Below are positions 54,138 through 61,464 of a DNA stretch of 64,000 bases, one piece after another (within the stretch, counting starts at the first letter, position 1; the number at the start of each line of letters is the position of its first letter). The stretch spans positions 1,240,001-1,304,000 of the forward strand of contig NZ_CP081862.1 of the NCBI RefSeq assembly GCF_019797765.1. The letters run 5' to 3'. The position numbers and the translations under genes are program-made. The notes beneath the pieces were generated by a model. The model had not been told where the DNA came from, did no database searches, and worked only from the letters and a program-made list of their open reading frames with translations. Origin of the DNA: Cellulomonas sp. C5510. Lineage in GTDB: Bacteria; Actinomycetota; Actinomycetes; Actinomycetales; Cellulomonadaceae.

Positions 54138-54154
54138 CTACCCCCGGGGGGTAG
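54138..54154. promoter_or_regulatory. CsoR-like G-tract palindrome upstream of etfB
   Basis: CTACCCCCGGGGGGTAG has 8-base arms with one extra central G. CsoR-family repressors bind TACCCC/GGGGTA palindromes. It lies about 150 bases before etfB and 3 bases past the response-regulator stop. Confidence 0.4.
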
Positions 54155-54157
54155 GTG

Positions 54158-54814
54158 TCACGGCACGAGGCCCTGGCGGACGCTGTACACGGCGACCTGG
54201 ACACGGTTGCGGACGTGGAGCTTGTCCATGACGCGCCCCAGATGCTTCTTCACGGTCGTCTCGCCCAGGTGCAGGTCGCGGGCGATCTCCTCGTTGGACA
54301 GGCCGTCGACCAGCAGCCGGAGCACGTCCAGCTCCCGCGGCGTGAGCGTGTCGCAGACCCGCGGACCGGGGTCGTGGCCGACGGGGCTGCCGGTGAGCTC
54401 GGCGAGCACCTGGGCGGCCAGCGCGCTGGACAGGGCGGTCTCGCCGCGCATGACGGCCGCGAGGTAGTCGTGCAGCCGGTGCGCCGGCTCGTCCTTGATG
54501 ACGTACCCGTCCGCCCCGCTGCGCAGCGCCTGGTAGACGTCCTCCCCGAGCCGCGACATCGTCAGCATGACGACCTTGACCGACGGGTCCTCGGCGCAGA
54601 TGCGCGCGGTCGCCTCGACGCCACCCACCGGCTCCATGCGCACGTCCATCAGCACCAGCCGCGGGTGCAGGCAGCGCGCCAGGCTGATCGCCTCCGCCCC
54701 GTCGGCCGCGGTGCCGACGACCTCGAAGTCCGGCCACCGGCCGATCAGCGACGTCAGGCCGTCCCGGAACAGCGCGTGGTCGTCGGCCACGAGGACACCG
54801 GTCGCCTGCTCCAC
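54158..54814 (-). CDS. NarL/FixJ-family response regulator
   Basis: 218 residues. The receiver domain has VLVADDHALFRDGL, phosphoacceptor Asp in LVLMDVRMEP and switch Lys in YVIKDEPAHRL. The LuxR-type helix-turn-helix (LTPRELDVLRLLVDGLSNEEIARDLHLGETTVKKHL) ends at the C-terminus. ATG start 5 bases after the kinase gene, so the two form a pair. It lies directly upstream of the etf operon on the same strand, a possible target. Confidence 0.93.
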   Translation of the reverse strand: MEQATGVLVADDHALFRDGLTSLIGRWPDFEVVGTAADGAEAISLARCLHPRLVLMDVRMEPVGGVEATARICAEDPSVKVVMLTMSRLGEDVYQALRSGADGYVIKDEPAHRLHDYLAAVMRGETALSSALAAQVLAELTGSPVGHDPGPRVCDTLTPRELDVLRLLVDGLSNEEIARDLHLGETTVKKHLGRVMDKLHVRNRVQVAVYSVRQGLVP

Positions 54815-54819
54815 GGGAC

Positions 54820-56019
54820 TCAGATCCTCTCCCGCACGTCGACTCCGGGGCCGCCGACCACACGGCCGGCCGGGTCCAGCGGCGCCTCCGCGACGACCAG
54901 CGTGCCGCCGCCGCGGACGGACACCAGGGACAGCGAGCCGCCGACCTGCTCCATCCGCTCGCGCATGATGGACAGGCCGAGCCGCGAGTCCGGCACGCTC
55001 GCCGGGTCGAACCCGGCGCCGTCGTCCTGGACCTCCAGCCGCACCCGCGTGCCGGACGCCAGCAGCCGCACGGCCACCGCCTTGGCGGACGCGTGCAGGT
55101 GGCAGTTCGACAGCGACTCCTGGAGCACCCGCAGCAGCTGGGCCGCCACGGCCACCGGCACGCGATCGGCGGCTGCCGTGTCGGGGCAGACGAGGTGTGT
55201 GCGGATCTGCAGCTCCGTGCTGAACGTGTCGAGGTGCGCCCGCACCGTCTCGAGCAGCCGCCGGGCGCCCAGCCCCGCGTCCGCGCGCAGCCCCAGCATC
55301 TGGTGACGCAGGTTCCGCTGCAGGCTGCCCACGGCCCGTCGCAGAGCCTCCACGTCCTGCGCGAGCAGCTCGGAGCCGGTCTCCGCGTCCAGCCGGACGG
55401 CCTCCACCTGCATGCCGAGCGCGGCGGTCTGCTGCGCGAGGTCCACGTGGAGCTCGTCGCTGAGACGCCGCCGTTCCTGCAGGGCGCCGAGCTCCTGCTC
55501 CCGTTCCCCGGCCTGCCAGCGGTACAGGGCGTTGCCCATGATCCGGCCGGCGACCGCCAGGAACGCCCGGACGTCCTCGGCCAGGCGGTACTCACCGTCG
55601 AACGCCAGCAGCACCGCCCCCAGGTGGCGCCCGTCGGCGTGGATCGGCGCCACGATCCCGGACGTCCCGAACCAGGCCCGGAAGTCCTCGGGCAGGACCT
55701 GCCACGACGCGTGGTCCAGGTGGTCGGCCGCGGACACCGGCCACTCCTCGGTGTTGATCCACGGGGCGCGCAGGTGCTGGTACGCCGGCATCGTCCGGAA
55801 GTCGTCGCCCAGGACGCGGCGCTGCGCCTGGTCGGCGACCAGCTCCAGCCGCGTGCCGGTCCGGTCGAGCAGGAAGACCGGGGACAGCCGCGCGCCGACG
55901 ACCTCCCGCAGCACCTCCGCCGCGCCGGCCAGCCGGTCCGCCCGGTCGCCGGGCGCGGCCAGCACCTCGTCGACCCGGACCAGCCGCGTCAGGAGCGCCA
56001 CCACGTCGGCGTCGTGCAC
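54820..56019 (-). CDS. GAF-domain sensor histidine kinase
   Basis: 399 residues, soluble. One GAF domain (about 30-195) is followed by a HisKA_3-type helix with the phosphoacceptor in RRRLSDELHVDLAQQTAAL, and an HATPase domain (LLRVLQESLSNCHLHAS; VQDDGAGFDP; LGLSIMRERMEQVGG). GTG at 56019 chosen from a TACGCT hexamer 7 bases upstream. The ELHxDLAQ box is a variant of the usual ELHDxLxQ. Ligand of the GAF domain unknown. Operon with the response regulator. Confidence 0.9.
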   Translation of the reverse strand: MHDADVVALLTRLVRVDEVLAAPGDRADRLAGAAEVLREVVGARLSPVFLLDRTGTRLELVADQAQRRVLGDDFRTMPAYQHLRAPWINTEEWPVSAADHLDHASWQVLPEDFRAWFGTSGIVAPIHADGRHLGAVLLAFDGEYRLAEDVRAFLAVAGRIMGNALYRWQAGEREQELGALQERRRLSDELHVDLAQQTAALGMQVEAVRLDAETGSELLAQDVEALRRAVGSLQRNLRHQMLGLRADAGLGARRLLETVRAHLDTFSTELQIRTHLVCPDTAAADRVPVAVAAQLLRVLQESLSNCHLHASAKAVAVRLLASGTRVRLEVQDDGAGFDPASVPDSRLGLSIMRERMEQVGGSLSLVSVRGGGTLVVAEAPLDPAGRVVGGPGVDVRERI

Positions 56020-56026
56020 ACTCCCG

Positions 56027-56032
56027 AGCGTA
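56027..56032 (-). promoter_or_regulatory. -10 element (TACGCT) of the kinase-regulator pair
   Basis: Minus-strand TACGCT ends 7 bases before the GTG at 56019. Confidence 0.5.
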
Positions 56033-56130
56033 GGGAGGCGCCGCCGGGCCGCCAGGGACCGTGGACCCACACCGGCGGTCCCGGGACGGCGCCGTCGGCG
56101 ATACTGGGCCGGACGCCCGAGGAGGACCCC

Positions 56131-56496
56131 ATGCCGCGGCACGACATCTTCGCCACCAGCCTCGCCAGCATCTACCCGCACTACGTCGCCAAGGCGGAGC
56201 GCAAGGGCCGGACGCAGGCCGAGGTCGACCAGGTCATCACGTGGCTGACGGGTTACGACGACGCCGGGCTGCGCCGCGTGCTCGACGACGGCACCGACCT
56301 GCGGACGTTCTTCGCGCAGGCGCCCGCCATGAACCCGAACGCCGGGCTCATCACCGGGGTCATCTGCGGGTACCGGGTCGAGGAGATCGAGGACCCGCTG
56401 ATGCAGCAGATCCGGTGGATGGACAAGCTGGTCGACGAGGTGGGGCGCGGCAAGAAGATGACGTCGATCCTGCGCGGGAGCGACGCGACCGTCTGA
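56131..56496 (+). CDS. DUF2200 family protein
   Basis: 121 residues, soluble. The product starts with the family-typical RHDIFATSLASIYPHYVAKAERKGRTQAEVDQVITWLTGY and contains MNPNAGLITGVICGYRVEEI and the end MQQIRWMDKLVDEVGRGKKM. ATG start with a GAGGAGGA Shine-Dalgarno 5 bases upstream; a GATACT -10 lies about 30 bases further up. Function of the family is unknown. It converges with the helicase gene over 18 bases. Confidence 0.85.
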   Translation: MPRHDIFATSLASIYPHYVAKAERKGRTQAEVDQVITWLTGYDDAGLRRVLDDGTDLRTFFAQAPAMNPNAGLITGVICGYRVEEIEDPLMQQIRWMDKLVDEVGRGKKMTSILRGSDATV

Positions 56497-56514
56497 GCGC
56501 TCCGGTGGACGCGC

Positions 56515-58242
56515 TCAGGCCCGGGGGATGTACCGGCCGAGGTGCTCCCTCAGCGGTGCGTCGCACACGTACACGAGCGTCCCCCGCATGCCTCGGGTCA
56601 GCAGGACGGCGTAGATGTTCGTGACGAACTCCAGGAGCTCGTCATCCGTGTACGTCTTGCCGAGCGTCGGGTTGTTCTCCTTGCCCTTGGTGTCGAAGTA
56701 GTTCGACCGGTCGAACACGAGTCGCTCGCGCACCGGGTCGAAGCGCAGATCGGGCCCGATGATCACGCCGGCCACGTTGAGGTCGTACCCCTGCACGGTG
56801 TGGACGGATCCGACTTCGTCGACGGACCCTGGCGAGCTGATCCAGTCCCGTGCGGCGCTGTTCCACCGGAGCTGGAGGCCGCCGATGCTGATGTCGTAGG
56901 CAGCACGGTCGTGGCGCGAGCGCCACGGCCAGGCGTAGCCGGCGACCAGCCGCGCGAGGCCGTGAGCACGCTCCGCAGCAGCGAGCCGCTCTCTCATCGC
57001 GGCGATGTCGTCGTACATGGCGAACTCGTAGTCGCCGAATGTCTGCGGTGCGACGAAGGGCGTGCTGCCCGGGCGCAGCAGGGCGCGGACGTACTCGATG
57101 TAGTCGCTCCCGCCTGCGAGCCGCATCTGCGATCGGAGGTGGAAGCGGCGGTCGAACGACGCCTCCGTCACCAGGCGCTCAAGCCGTTCCCTGGGCAGGT
57201 CGGCGGGCCGGACGCGCTGTGCTGCGTCGACCAGGAAGAGCCGGTGATCGCTCTGCGCCACGATCCAGTCGAGCTGCGTCAGCTGCAGGTCGTCCTCTCC
57301 GAAGAGCCGCCGGTTGATCGCGGGGAACTTCGCGTTGAGCACGCCCGTGGCCTGGTTGGCGCGCTGGTTGAGACGGTGCGTCTCGTCGACGATGAGCAGG
57401 TCGAACCGATCCCGCGACTCCCCGACCTGGAACGGGGTGAGGACCATCGACGGGCTCAGGCCGGGCGTCCGGGCGAAGACCTTCTCGATCGTCCTGCGGA
57501 GAGACTGCTGGGGGACGACCAGCGCGATGCGGAAGTCGCGAAGCAGACGGGCGTTCTCCGGAGTGAAGTACTCGGCGAAGACGGAGTCCGACACCGGGTC
57601 TTCCGTCGGCTCCCAGCGCGCGATGTCGCGCAGGAGCTTGATGAGGTAGATCGCCACGACCGTTTTGCCCGTTCCCGGGTCTCCCTGGACGACGGAGGTG
57701 CTGTGCGTCCCCGCACCGATGTCGGCGAAGAGTCCGTCCAGCAGCGACTCCAGCGCGATCGCCTGGTCCGCATTCAGCGCCTTGAACGGCGACAGCTTGA
57801 ACAGGTCGCTGTTCTCGATCTCCGGGACCGACCGCTCGAAGAGGCCTGCCTCCCGCAACTCGTCGGCGATCTCCGCGAAGGCGGCACGGTAGGCATCGCG
57901 ATCGAAGTAGTCGGCGTCCGTGACGCCCTCGTTGCGGTTGAGCACGCGGAACTTGCCGTCACCCGCGAACAGGCGGATCAGGTACGACTCGAGGTCGAGG
58001 CACGCCGACTTGTTGAACGTCTCGTCGATGACGACGCGGGCCTCGGCCAAGTGCTGGCGGTCGGGATTCTCCAGGTGCTGCTTCAAGCGGGTCGCGACGC
58101 TCAGCGACTCGCCGACGTACACCTCGCCCGCGCCGTCCAGGGCGTAGACGACCGGCCAGTTCGCAAAGCGCGGATCGACGTCCCTGAGCAGGCGGACGTG
58201 CGCCTGCGTGAACGGGAAGCGGTGGACCCTAGAGCTGGTCAT
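56515..58242 (-). CDS. GIY-YIG nuclease fused to DUF2075 superfamily 1 helicase
   Basis: 575 residues. N-terminal GIY-YIG-type domain (about 28-100): the two strands read VVYAL and VYVGES, and the catalytic residues fit Arg52 in TRLKQHL and Glu85 in CLDLESYLI. The DUF2075 helicase domain follows, with Walker A QGDPGTGKT (186-194), Walker B LLIVDETHRL, motif III-like FLVDAAQRV, SVHTVQGYDLNVAGVIIGPDL and motif VI LLTRGMRGTLVYVCD. Base composition is visibly less GC-rich than the housekeeping genes. Its start lies 14 bases inside the MazG-like gene. Similar fusions occur in bacterial genomic islands and have been suspected of nucleic-acid defence roles. Confidence 0.9.
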   Translation of the reverse strand: MTSSRVHRFPFTQAHVRLLRDVDPRFANWPVVYALDGAGEVYVGESLSVATRLKQHLENPDRQHLAEARVVIDETFNKSACLDLESYLIRLFAGDGKFRVLNRNEGVTDADYFDRDAYRAAFAEIADELREAGLFERSVPEIENSDLFKLSPFKALNADQAIALESLLDGLFADIGAGTHSTSVVQGDPGTGKTVVAIYLIKLLRDIARWEPTEDPVSDSVFAEYFTPENARLLRDFRIALVVPQQSLRRTIEKVFARTPGLSPSMVLTPFQVGESRDRFDLLIVDETHRLNQRANQATGVLNAKFPAINRRLFGEDDLQLTQLDWIVAQSDHRLFLVDAAQRVRPADLPRERLERLVTEASFDRRFHLRSQMRLAGGSDYIEYVRALLRPGSTPFVAPQTFGDYEFAMYDDIAAMRERLAAAERAHGLARLVAGYAWPWRSRHDRAAYDISIGGLQLRWNSAARDWISSPGSVDEVGSVHTVQGYDLNVAGVIIGPDLRFDPVRERLVFDRSNYFDTKGKENNPTLGKTYTDDELLEFVTNIYAVLLTRGMRGTLVYVCDAPLREHLGRYIPRA

Positions 58243-58549
58243 ACTTCGTGCTCCGCCCGCGAGCCTTCTCGACCGGGTACTTCTGCCGGGTCGTCGCGAG
58301 CTTGGACAGGACGATGTCGCCCGGGTCGACTCCTAGCTTGTCGGCGAGGAGGTACGCGTAGGTCAGGACATCCGCGAGCTCGGCAATGACCCGCTCACGG
58401 TCGGACGCCTCGTCCCACTGGAAGCACTCGAGCAGCTCCGCCGCCTCGATGGAGATGCTCTTCGCCAGGTTCTCGGGGGTGTGGAACTGGGCCCATTCGC
58501 GCTCGGCCACGAATGCACGGATCGCTTCGAGAACGTCGCGGTGCGGCAT
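58229..58549 (-). CDS. MazG-like nucleotide pyrophosphohydrolase
   Basis: 106 residues, single all-alpha MazG domain. The metal-binding signature is EAAELLECFQWDE (ExxE) followed by ELADVLTYAYLLADKL (ExxxD). It has the LAKSISIEAAELLE helix of the small dCTPase/RS21-like group. House-cleaning hydrolysis of (d)NTPs to monophosphates is the family activity. ATG start follows a TACCGT hexamer by 6 bases (leaderless). It overlaps and precedes the GIY-YIG helicase gene, so the two act as one unit. Confidence 0.9.
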   Translation of the reverse strand: MPHRDVLEAIRAFVAEREWAQFHTPENLAKSISIEAAELLECFQWDEASDRERVIAELADVLTYAYLLADKLGVDPGDIVLSKLATTRQKYPVEKARGRSTKYDQL

Positions 58550-58555
58550 GGGACA

Positions 58556-58561
58556 ACGGTA
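58556..58561 (-). promoter_or_regulatory. -10 element (TACCGT) of the MazG-helicase operon
   Basis: Minus-strand TACCGT ends 6 bases before the ATG at 58549. Confidence 0.55.
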
Positions 58562-58644
58562 GGGGACGTCGGGGGTGCGGCAGGCGGTTCGGGATACGCG
58601 CCTCCGGTGGACGCGCCCGCCGCGCCCCGGCGAGGATGGCGGCC

Positions 58645-59505
58645 ATGACCGAGACCGTCGCCGTCACGGGTGCCCTGGGCAAGGTGGGCCGGGCCGTCGT
58701 GCGGGACCTGCTGGACCACGGCTACGCCGTCCACGCCACCGACGCGCAGGGGCCGTTCGGCGAGCGCGCCGGGCTGGGTGTCGACGTGATGCGCGCCGAG
58801 CTGACCGACTACGGGCAGGCGGTGGAGGCGCTCGCGGGCTGCACGGCCGTGGTGCACCTGGCGAACATCCCGCAGCCGGGCATGGAGTCCGATCCGGAGA
58901 CGCTGAGCCGCAACCTCGCGGCGAACGGCAACGTGTTCCTGGCCGCGCAGCGGCTGGGGCTGCGCAAGGTGGTGTGGGCGTCGAGCGAGACCACGCTGGG
59001 CCTGCCGTTCGACGTGCCGCCGCGGTACGCGCCGGTGGACGAGGACCACTTCCCGTACCCGACGTCGACGTACGCGCTGTCGAAGGTGCTGAGCGAGGAC
59101 CTCGCGGCGCAGGTCGCGCAGTGGTCGGGCATCCCGTTCGTCGGGCTGCGGTTCTCGAACGTCTTCCCGCCCGAGGCGTACGCCCGGGTCCCCGCCTTCC
59201 ACGGCGACCCCGCCCTGCGGCGGTGGAACCTGTGGGGCTACATCGACGCGCGCGACGCGGCGGCGTCCTGCCGGCTCGCGCTGGAGGCCACGACGTCCGG
59301 CTCCCGGAACGTCATCATCGCGGCGGCCGACACGATCATGGACACCCCGTCCTCCGAGCTGCTGGCCGCGGAGTTCCCCGACGTGCCGGTGCGGCGGGAC
59401 CTCGGCACGTACGAGACGCTGCTCGCGATCGACGCGGCGCGCGAGCTCATCGGGTTCGAGCCGCAGCACTCGTGGCGCGACGAGGTCGGGTCGCCGCGCC
59501 CGTAG
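58645..59505 (+). CDS. NAD-dependent epimerase/dehydratase family protein
   Basis: 286 residues of the extended short-chain dehydrogenase fold. The nucleotide loop is VTGALGKVGRAVV (GxxGxxG). VVHLANIPQPG, the active-site region VWASSETTLGLPF, and catalytic YALSK (YxxxK) are all present. ATG at 58645 has GAGGA 8-12 bases upstream; an earlier ATG at 58636 overlaps that site. The family acts on nucleotide sugars or uronates (uronate dehydrogenase-like layout), but the substrate is not determined. Confidence 0.88.
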   Translation: MTETVAVTGALGKVGRAVVRDLLDHGYAVHATDAQGPFGERAGLGVDVMRAELTDYGQAVEALAGCTAVVHLANIPQPGMESDPETLSRNLAANGNVFLAAQRLGLRKVVWASSETTLGLPFDVPPRYAPVDEDHFPYPTSTYALSKVLSEDLAAQVAQWSGIPFVGLRFSNVFPPEAYARVPAFHGDPALRRWNLWGYIDARDAAASCRLALEATTSGSRNVIIAAADTIMDTPSSELLAAEFPDVPVRRDLGTYETLLAIDAARELIGFEPQHSWRDEVGSPRP

Positions 59506-59508
59506 CAT
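59503..59508 (+). promoter_or_regulatory. -10 element (TAGCAT) of the NUDIX gene
   Basis: TAGCAT ends 6 bases before the GTG at 59515 and overlaps the epimerase stop codon. Confidence 0.5.
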
Positions 59509-59514
59509 CGCAGC

Positions 59515-60006
59515 GTGCCCACGCCTGACTTCGTCCTGGACCTGCGCGAGAAGATCGGCCACGACCTGCTGTGGCTGTCCGGTGTGAGCGCGGTGGTCGT
59601 GCGCCCGGTGGTCGGCGGTGCGCCCGGTGCCGAGGAGATCCTGCTGGTGCGGCGCGCCGACAACGGGGCGTGGACGCCCGTCACCGGGATCATCGACCCG
59701 GGGGAGGAGCCGGCGGTCGCGGGTGCGCGCGAGGTCCTCGAGGAGACCGAGGTGGTCGCGGTCGCCGAGCGCCTGGCGTGGGTGCACTCCCTGCCGCCGA
59801 TGACGTACGCGAACGGCGACCGCTCGCAGTACCTGGACCTGACGTTCCGGTTCCGCTGGGTCTCGGGGGAGCCGGGGCCGGGCGACGGCGAGAACTCCGA
59901 GGCGCGGTGGTTCCCGCTCGACGCCCTGCCGGAGATGTCCGCGGAGATGCACGCGCGCATCGCCCACGCGCTGTCGCCGGAGACGTCCGCGCGGTTCGCG
60001 GTCTGA
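59515..60006 (+). CDS. NUDIX hydrolase
   Basis: 163 residues. The NUDIX box runs from GIIDPGEE through REVLEETEV, but the usual final glycine (EExGU) is Glu. The metal-binding glutamates are kept. The N-terminal stretch PDFVLDLREKIGHDLLWLSGV and the DLTFRFRWV strand match common actinobacterial NUDIX proteins of unknown substrate. GTG start chosen from the leaderless geometry. Confidence 0.88.
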   Translation: MPTPDFVLDLREKIGHDLLWLSGVSAVVVRPVVGGAPGAEEILLVRRADNGAWTPVTGIIDPGEEPAVAGAREVLEETEVVAVAERLAWVHSLPPMTYANGDRSQYLDLTFRFRWVSGEPGPGDGENSEARWFPLDALPEMSAEMHARIAHALSPETSARFAV

Positions 60007-60032
60007 CCGCCCCGCACGTCGGGCTGCGCCGG

Positions 60033-60038
60033 TAGGGT
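60033..60038 (+). promoter_or_regulatory. -10 element (TAGGGT) of the GNAT gene
   Basis: TAGGGT ends 7 bases before the ATG at 60046. Confidence 0.55.
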
Positions 60039-60045
60039 CGCGGGC

Positions 60046-60648
60046 ATGCAGGTGAGACCGTTCTCGACGTGCGACCTGGCGGGCATGTACCGCGTGTGCC
60101 TGCTCACCGGCGACTCCGGCGGCGACGGGACCCGGTTCTACCGCGACCCGGACCTGCTCGGCCACGTGTACGCCGCCCCGTACCCCGTGGCCGACCCGGG
60201 GCTGGCGTGGGTCGTCACCGACGAGGACGGCGTGGCCGGATACGTCGTGGGCACGGCCGACTCGCAGGCGTTCGCGCGCTGGCAGGAGGACGTCTGGTGG
60301 CCCCCGCTGCGCGAGCGGTACCCGCTGCGCCCGGAGGTCGAGGGGCTGCGCGACCACGACCTGCTGCAGACGATCCACCGCGGCTCCCGGTACGAGGAGG
60401 AGCTCACCGCGGCCTACCCGGCGCACCTGCACATCGACCTGCTGCCGCGCGCCCAGGGGCGCGGGCTGGGACGCACGCTCATCGAGACGCTCACGGGGGC
60501 GCTGCGCGAGCGCGGCGTGCCGGGCGTGCACCTGAAGGTCTCGGAGCAGAACCCGGGCGCGATCGCGTTCTACGGGCGCGTCGGGTTCCAGGAGGTGGCC
60601 ACCGCGTCCTGGGGCCGGACGCTGGGGATGGACCTGCGCGCCTCGTGA
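60046..60648 (+). CDS. GNAT-family N-acetyltransferase
   Basis: 200 residues. The N-terminus MQVRPFSTCDLAGMYRVCLLTGDSG is typical of a GNAT subgroup related to mycothiol-era actinobacterial acetyltransferases. The acetyl-CoA loop is LPRAQGRGLGRTLIETL (QGRGLG), and motif B is LKVSEQNPGAIAFYGRVGF. Acceptor substrate unknown; eukaryotic O-GlcNAcase C-terminal domains resemble this subgroup, but no function can be inferred. Confidence 0.88.
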   Translation: MQVRPFSTCDLAGMYRVCLLTGDSGGDGTRFYRDPDLLGHVYAAPYPVADPGLAWVVTDEDGVAGYVVGTADSQAFARWQEDVWWPPLRERYPLRPEVEGLRDHDLLQTIHRGSRYEEELTAAYPAHLHIDLLPRAQGRGLGRTLIETLTGALRERGVPGVHLKVSEQNPGAIAFYGRVGFQEVATASWGRTLGMDLRAS

Positions 60649-60756
60649 CGCCGCCGGGCGGGAGCGGGGTCCCGCGGCGGCGCGGGGCGGTCGCGTAGCG
60701 TGACCTGCAGCGGCGCCCACGCCCCGGGCGCTGTGAGGACGAGCGGGGAGGGTCCG

Positions 60757-61395
60757 GTGAGCGACACCGGCTACGGCGACTTCGAGTTCGAGCGCCGGTT
60801 CTTCGTGCGCACGCCGCCGATGGAGCTGCTGGCCGAGCCCGAGCCGGTGCTCATCGTGCAGTCGTACTTCCTGGCGCAGGACGGCTACGCGCTGCGCCTG
60901 CGGGTGCAGGCCGACGGGCTGCAGCTGCCGCTCGGGCCCGACGCCGACCCGCTGGCGGTCCTCGAGGAGGCCCGTGACGCCTTCGAGTTCTGCGCGGTCA
61001 CGCTCAAGGGCCCCATGAACGTCGGCACCCGGTACGAGGCGGAGCGCGAGATCGACGTGACGGTCGGCATCGAGATGATCCGGCGCGGCGGCCACCGCAT
61101 CGTCAAGAACCGGTACGCGGTGTGGCTGGGCGCGGACGGCTGGGTGGTCGACGTCTTCGGCGGGGAGAACGCGCCGCTGGTGGTCGCGGAGTGCGAGCGC
61201 TCCGGCCCGGTGACGGACCTGCAGATCCCGGCGTTCTGCGTCACGGAGCTCACGGACGACGCGCGGTTCGCGAACGACGGTCTGGCCCGGGCACCGTACA
61301 GCGGCTGGGCCGCGGACTTCGAGGCGGAGCTGCGCGAGCAGGGGCCGCGGTTCCTCACCGACTTCGGGCACAACGACCTGCAGCGCCGGGGCTGA
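60757..61395 (+). CDS. CYTH-domain protein
   Basis: 212 residues. It starts FEFERRFFVRTPP, the CYTH signature position (ExExK/R), and shows ALRLRVQADG, FCAVTLKGP and RIVKNRYAVWLGADGWVVDVFGG, which build the triphosphate tunnel. GTG start with GGGGAGG 6 bases upstream; an earlier in-frame ATG at 60700 is less likely. Family members cleave or bind triphosphates (tripolyphosphate, thiamine triphosphate, cAMP synthesis). The exact activity is unknown. Confidence 0.85.
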   Translation: MSDTGYGDFEFERRFFVRTPPMELLAEPEPVLIVQSYFLAQDGYALRLRVQADGLQLPLGPDADPLAVLEEARDAFEFCAVTLKGPMNVGTRYEAEREIDVTVGIEMIRRGGHRIVKNRYAVWLGADGWVVDVFGGENAPLVVAECERSGPVTDLQIPAFCVTELTDDARFANDGLARAPYSGWAADFEAELREQGPRFLTDFGHNDLQRRG

Positions 61396-61436
61396 CGCGC
61401 TCCGGCGTGGTCCTGCGACACGCGTCTCTGGTCAAC

Positions 61437-61452
61437 AGTTGAAGCCTCAACT
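61437..61452 (+). promoter_or_regulatory. Palindromic operator of the VOC dioxygenase gene
   Basis: AGTTGA-AGCC-TCAACT, perfect 6-base arms, filling the -35/-10 spacer and touching the -10. This is the form and place expected for a MarR-family repressor; no such regulator is encoded nearby. Confidence 0.6.
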
Positions 61453-61457
61453 ATCAT
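61452..61457 (+). promoter_or_regulatory. -10 element (TATCAT) of the VOC dioxygenase gene
   Basis: TATCAT ends 7 bases before the ATG at 61465. A weak -35 (TGGTCA at 61429-61434) is 17 bases upstream. Confidence 0.6.
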
Positions 61458-61464
61458 CGACGGC

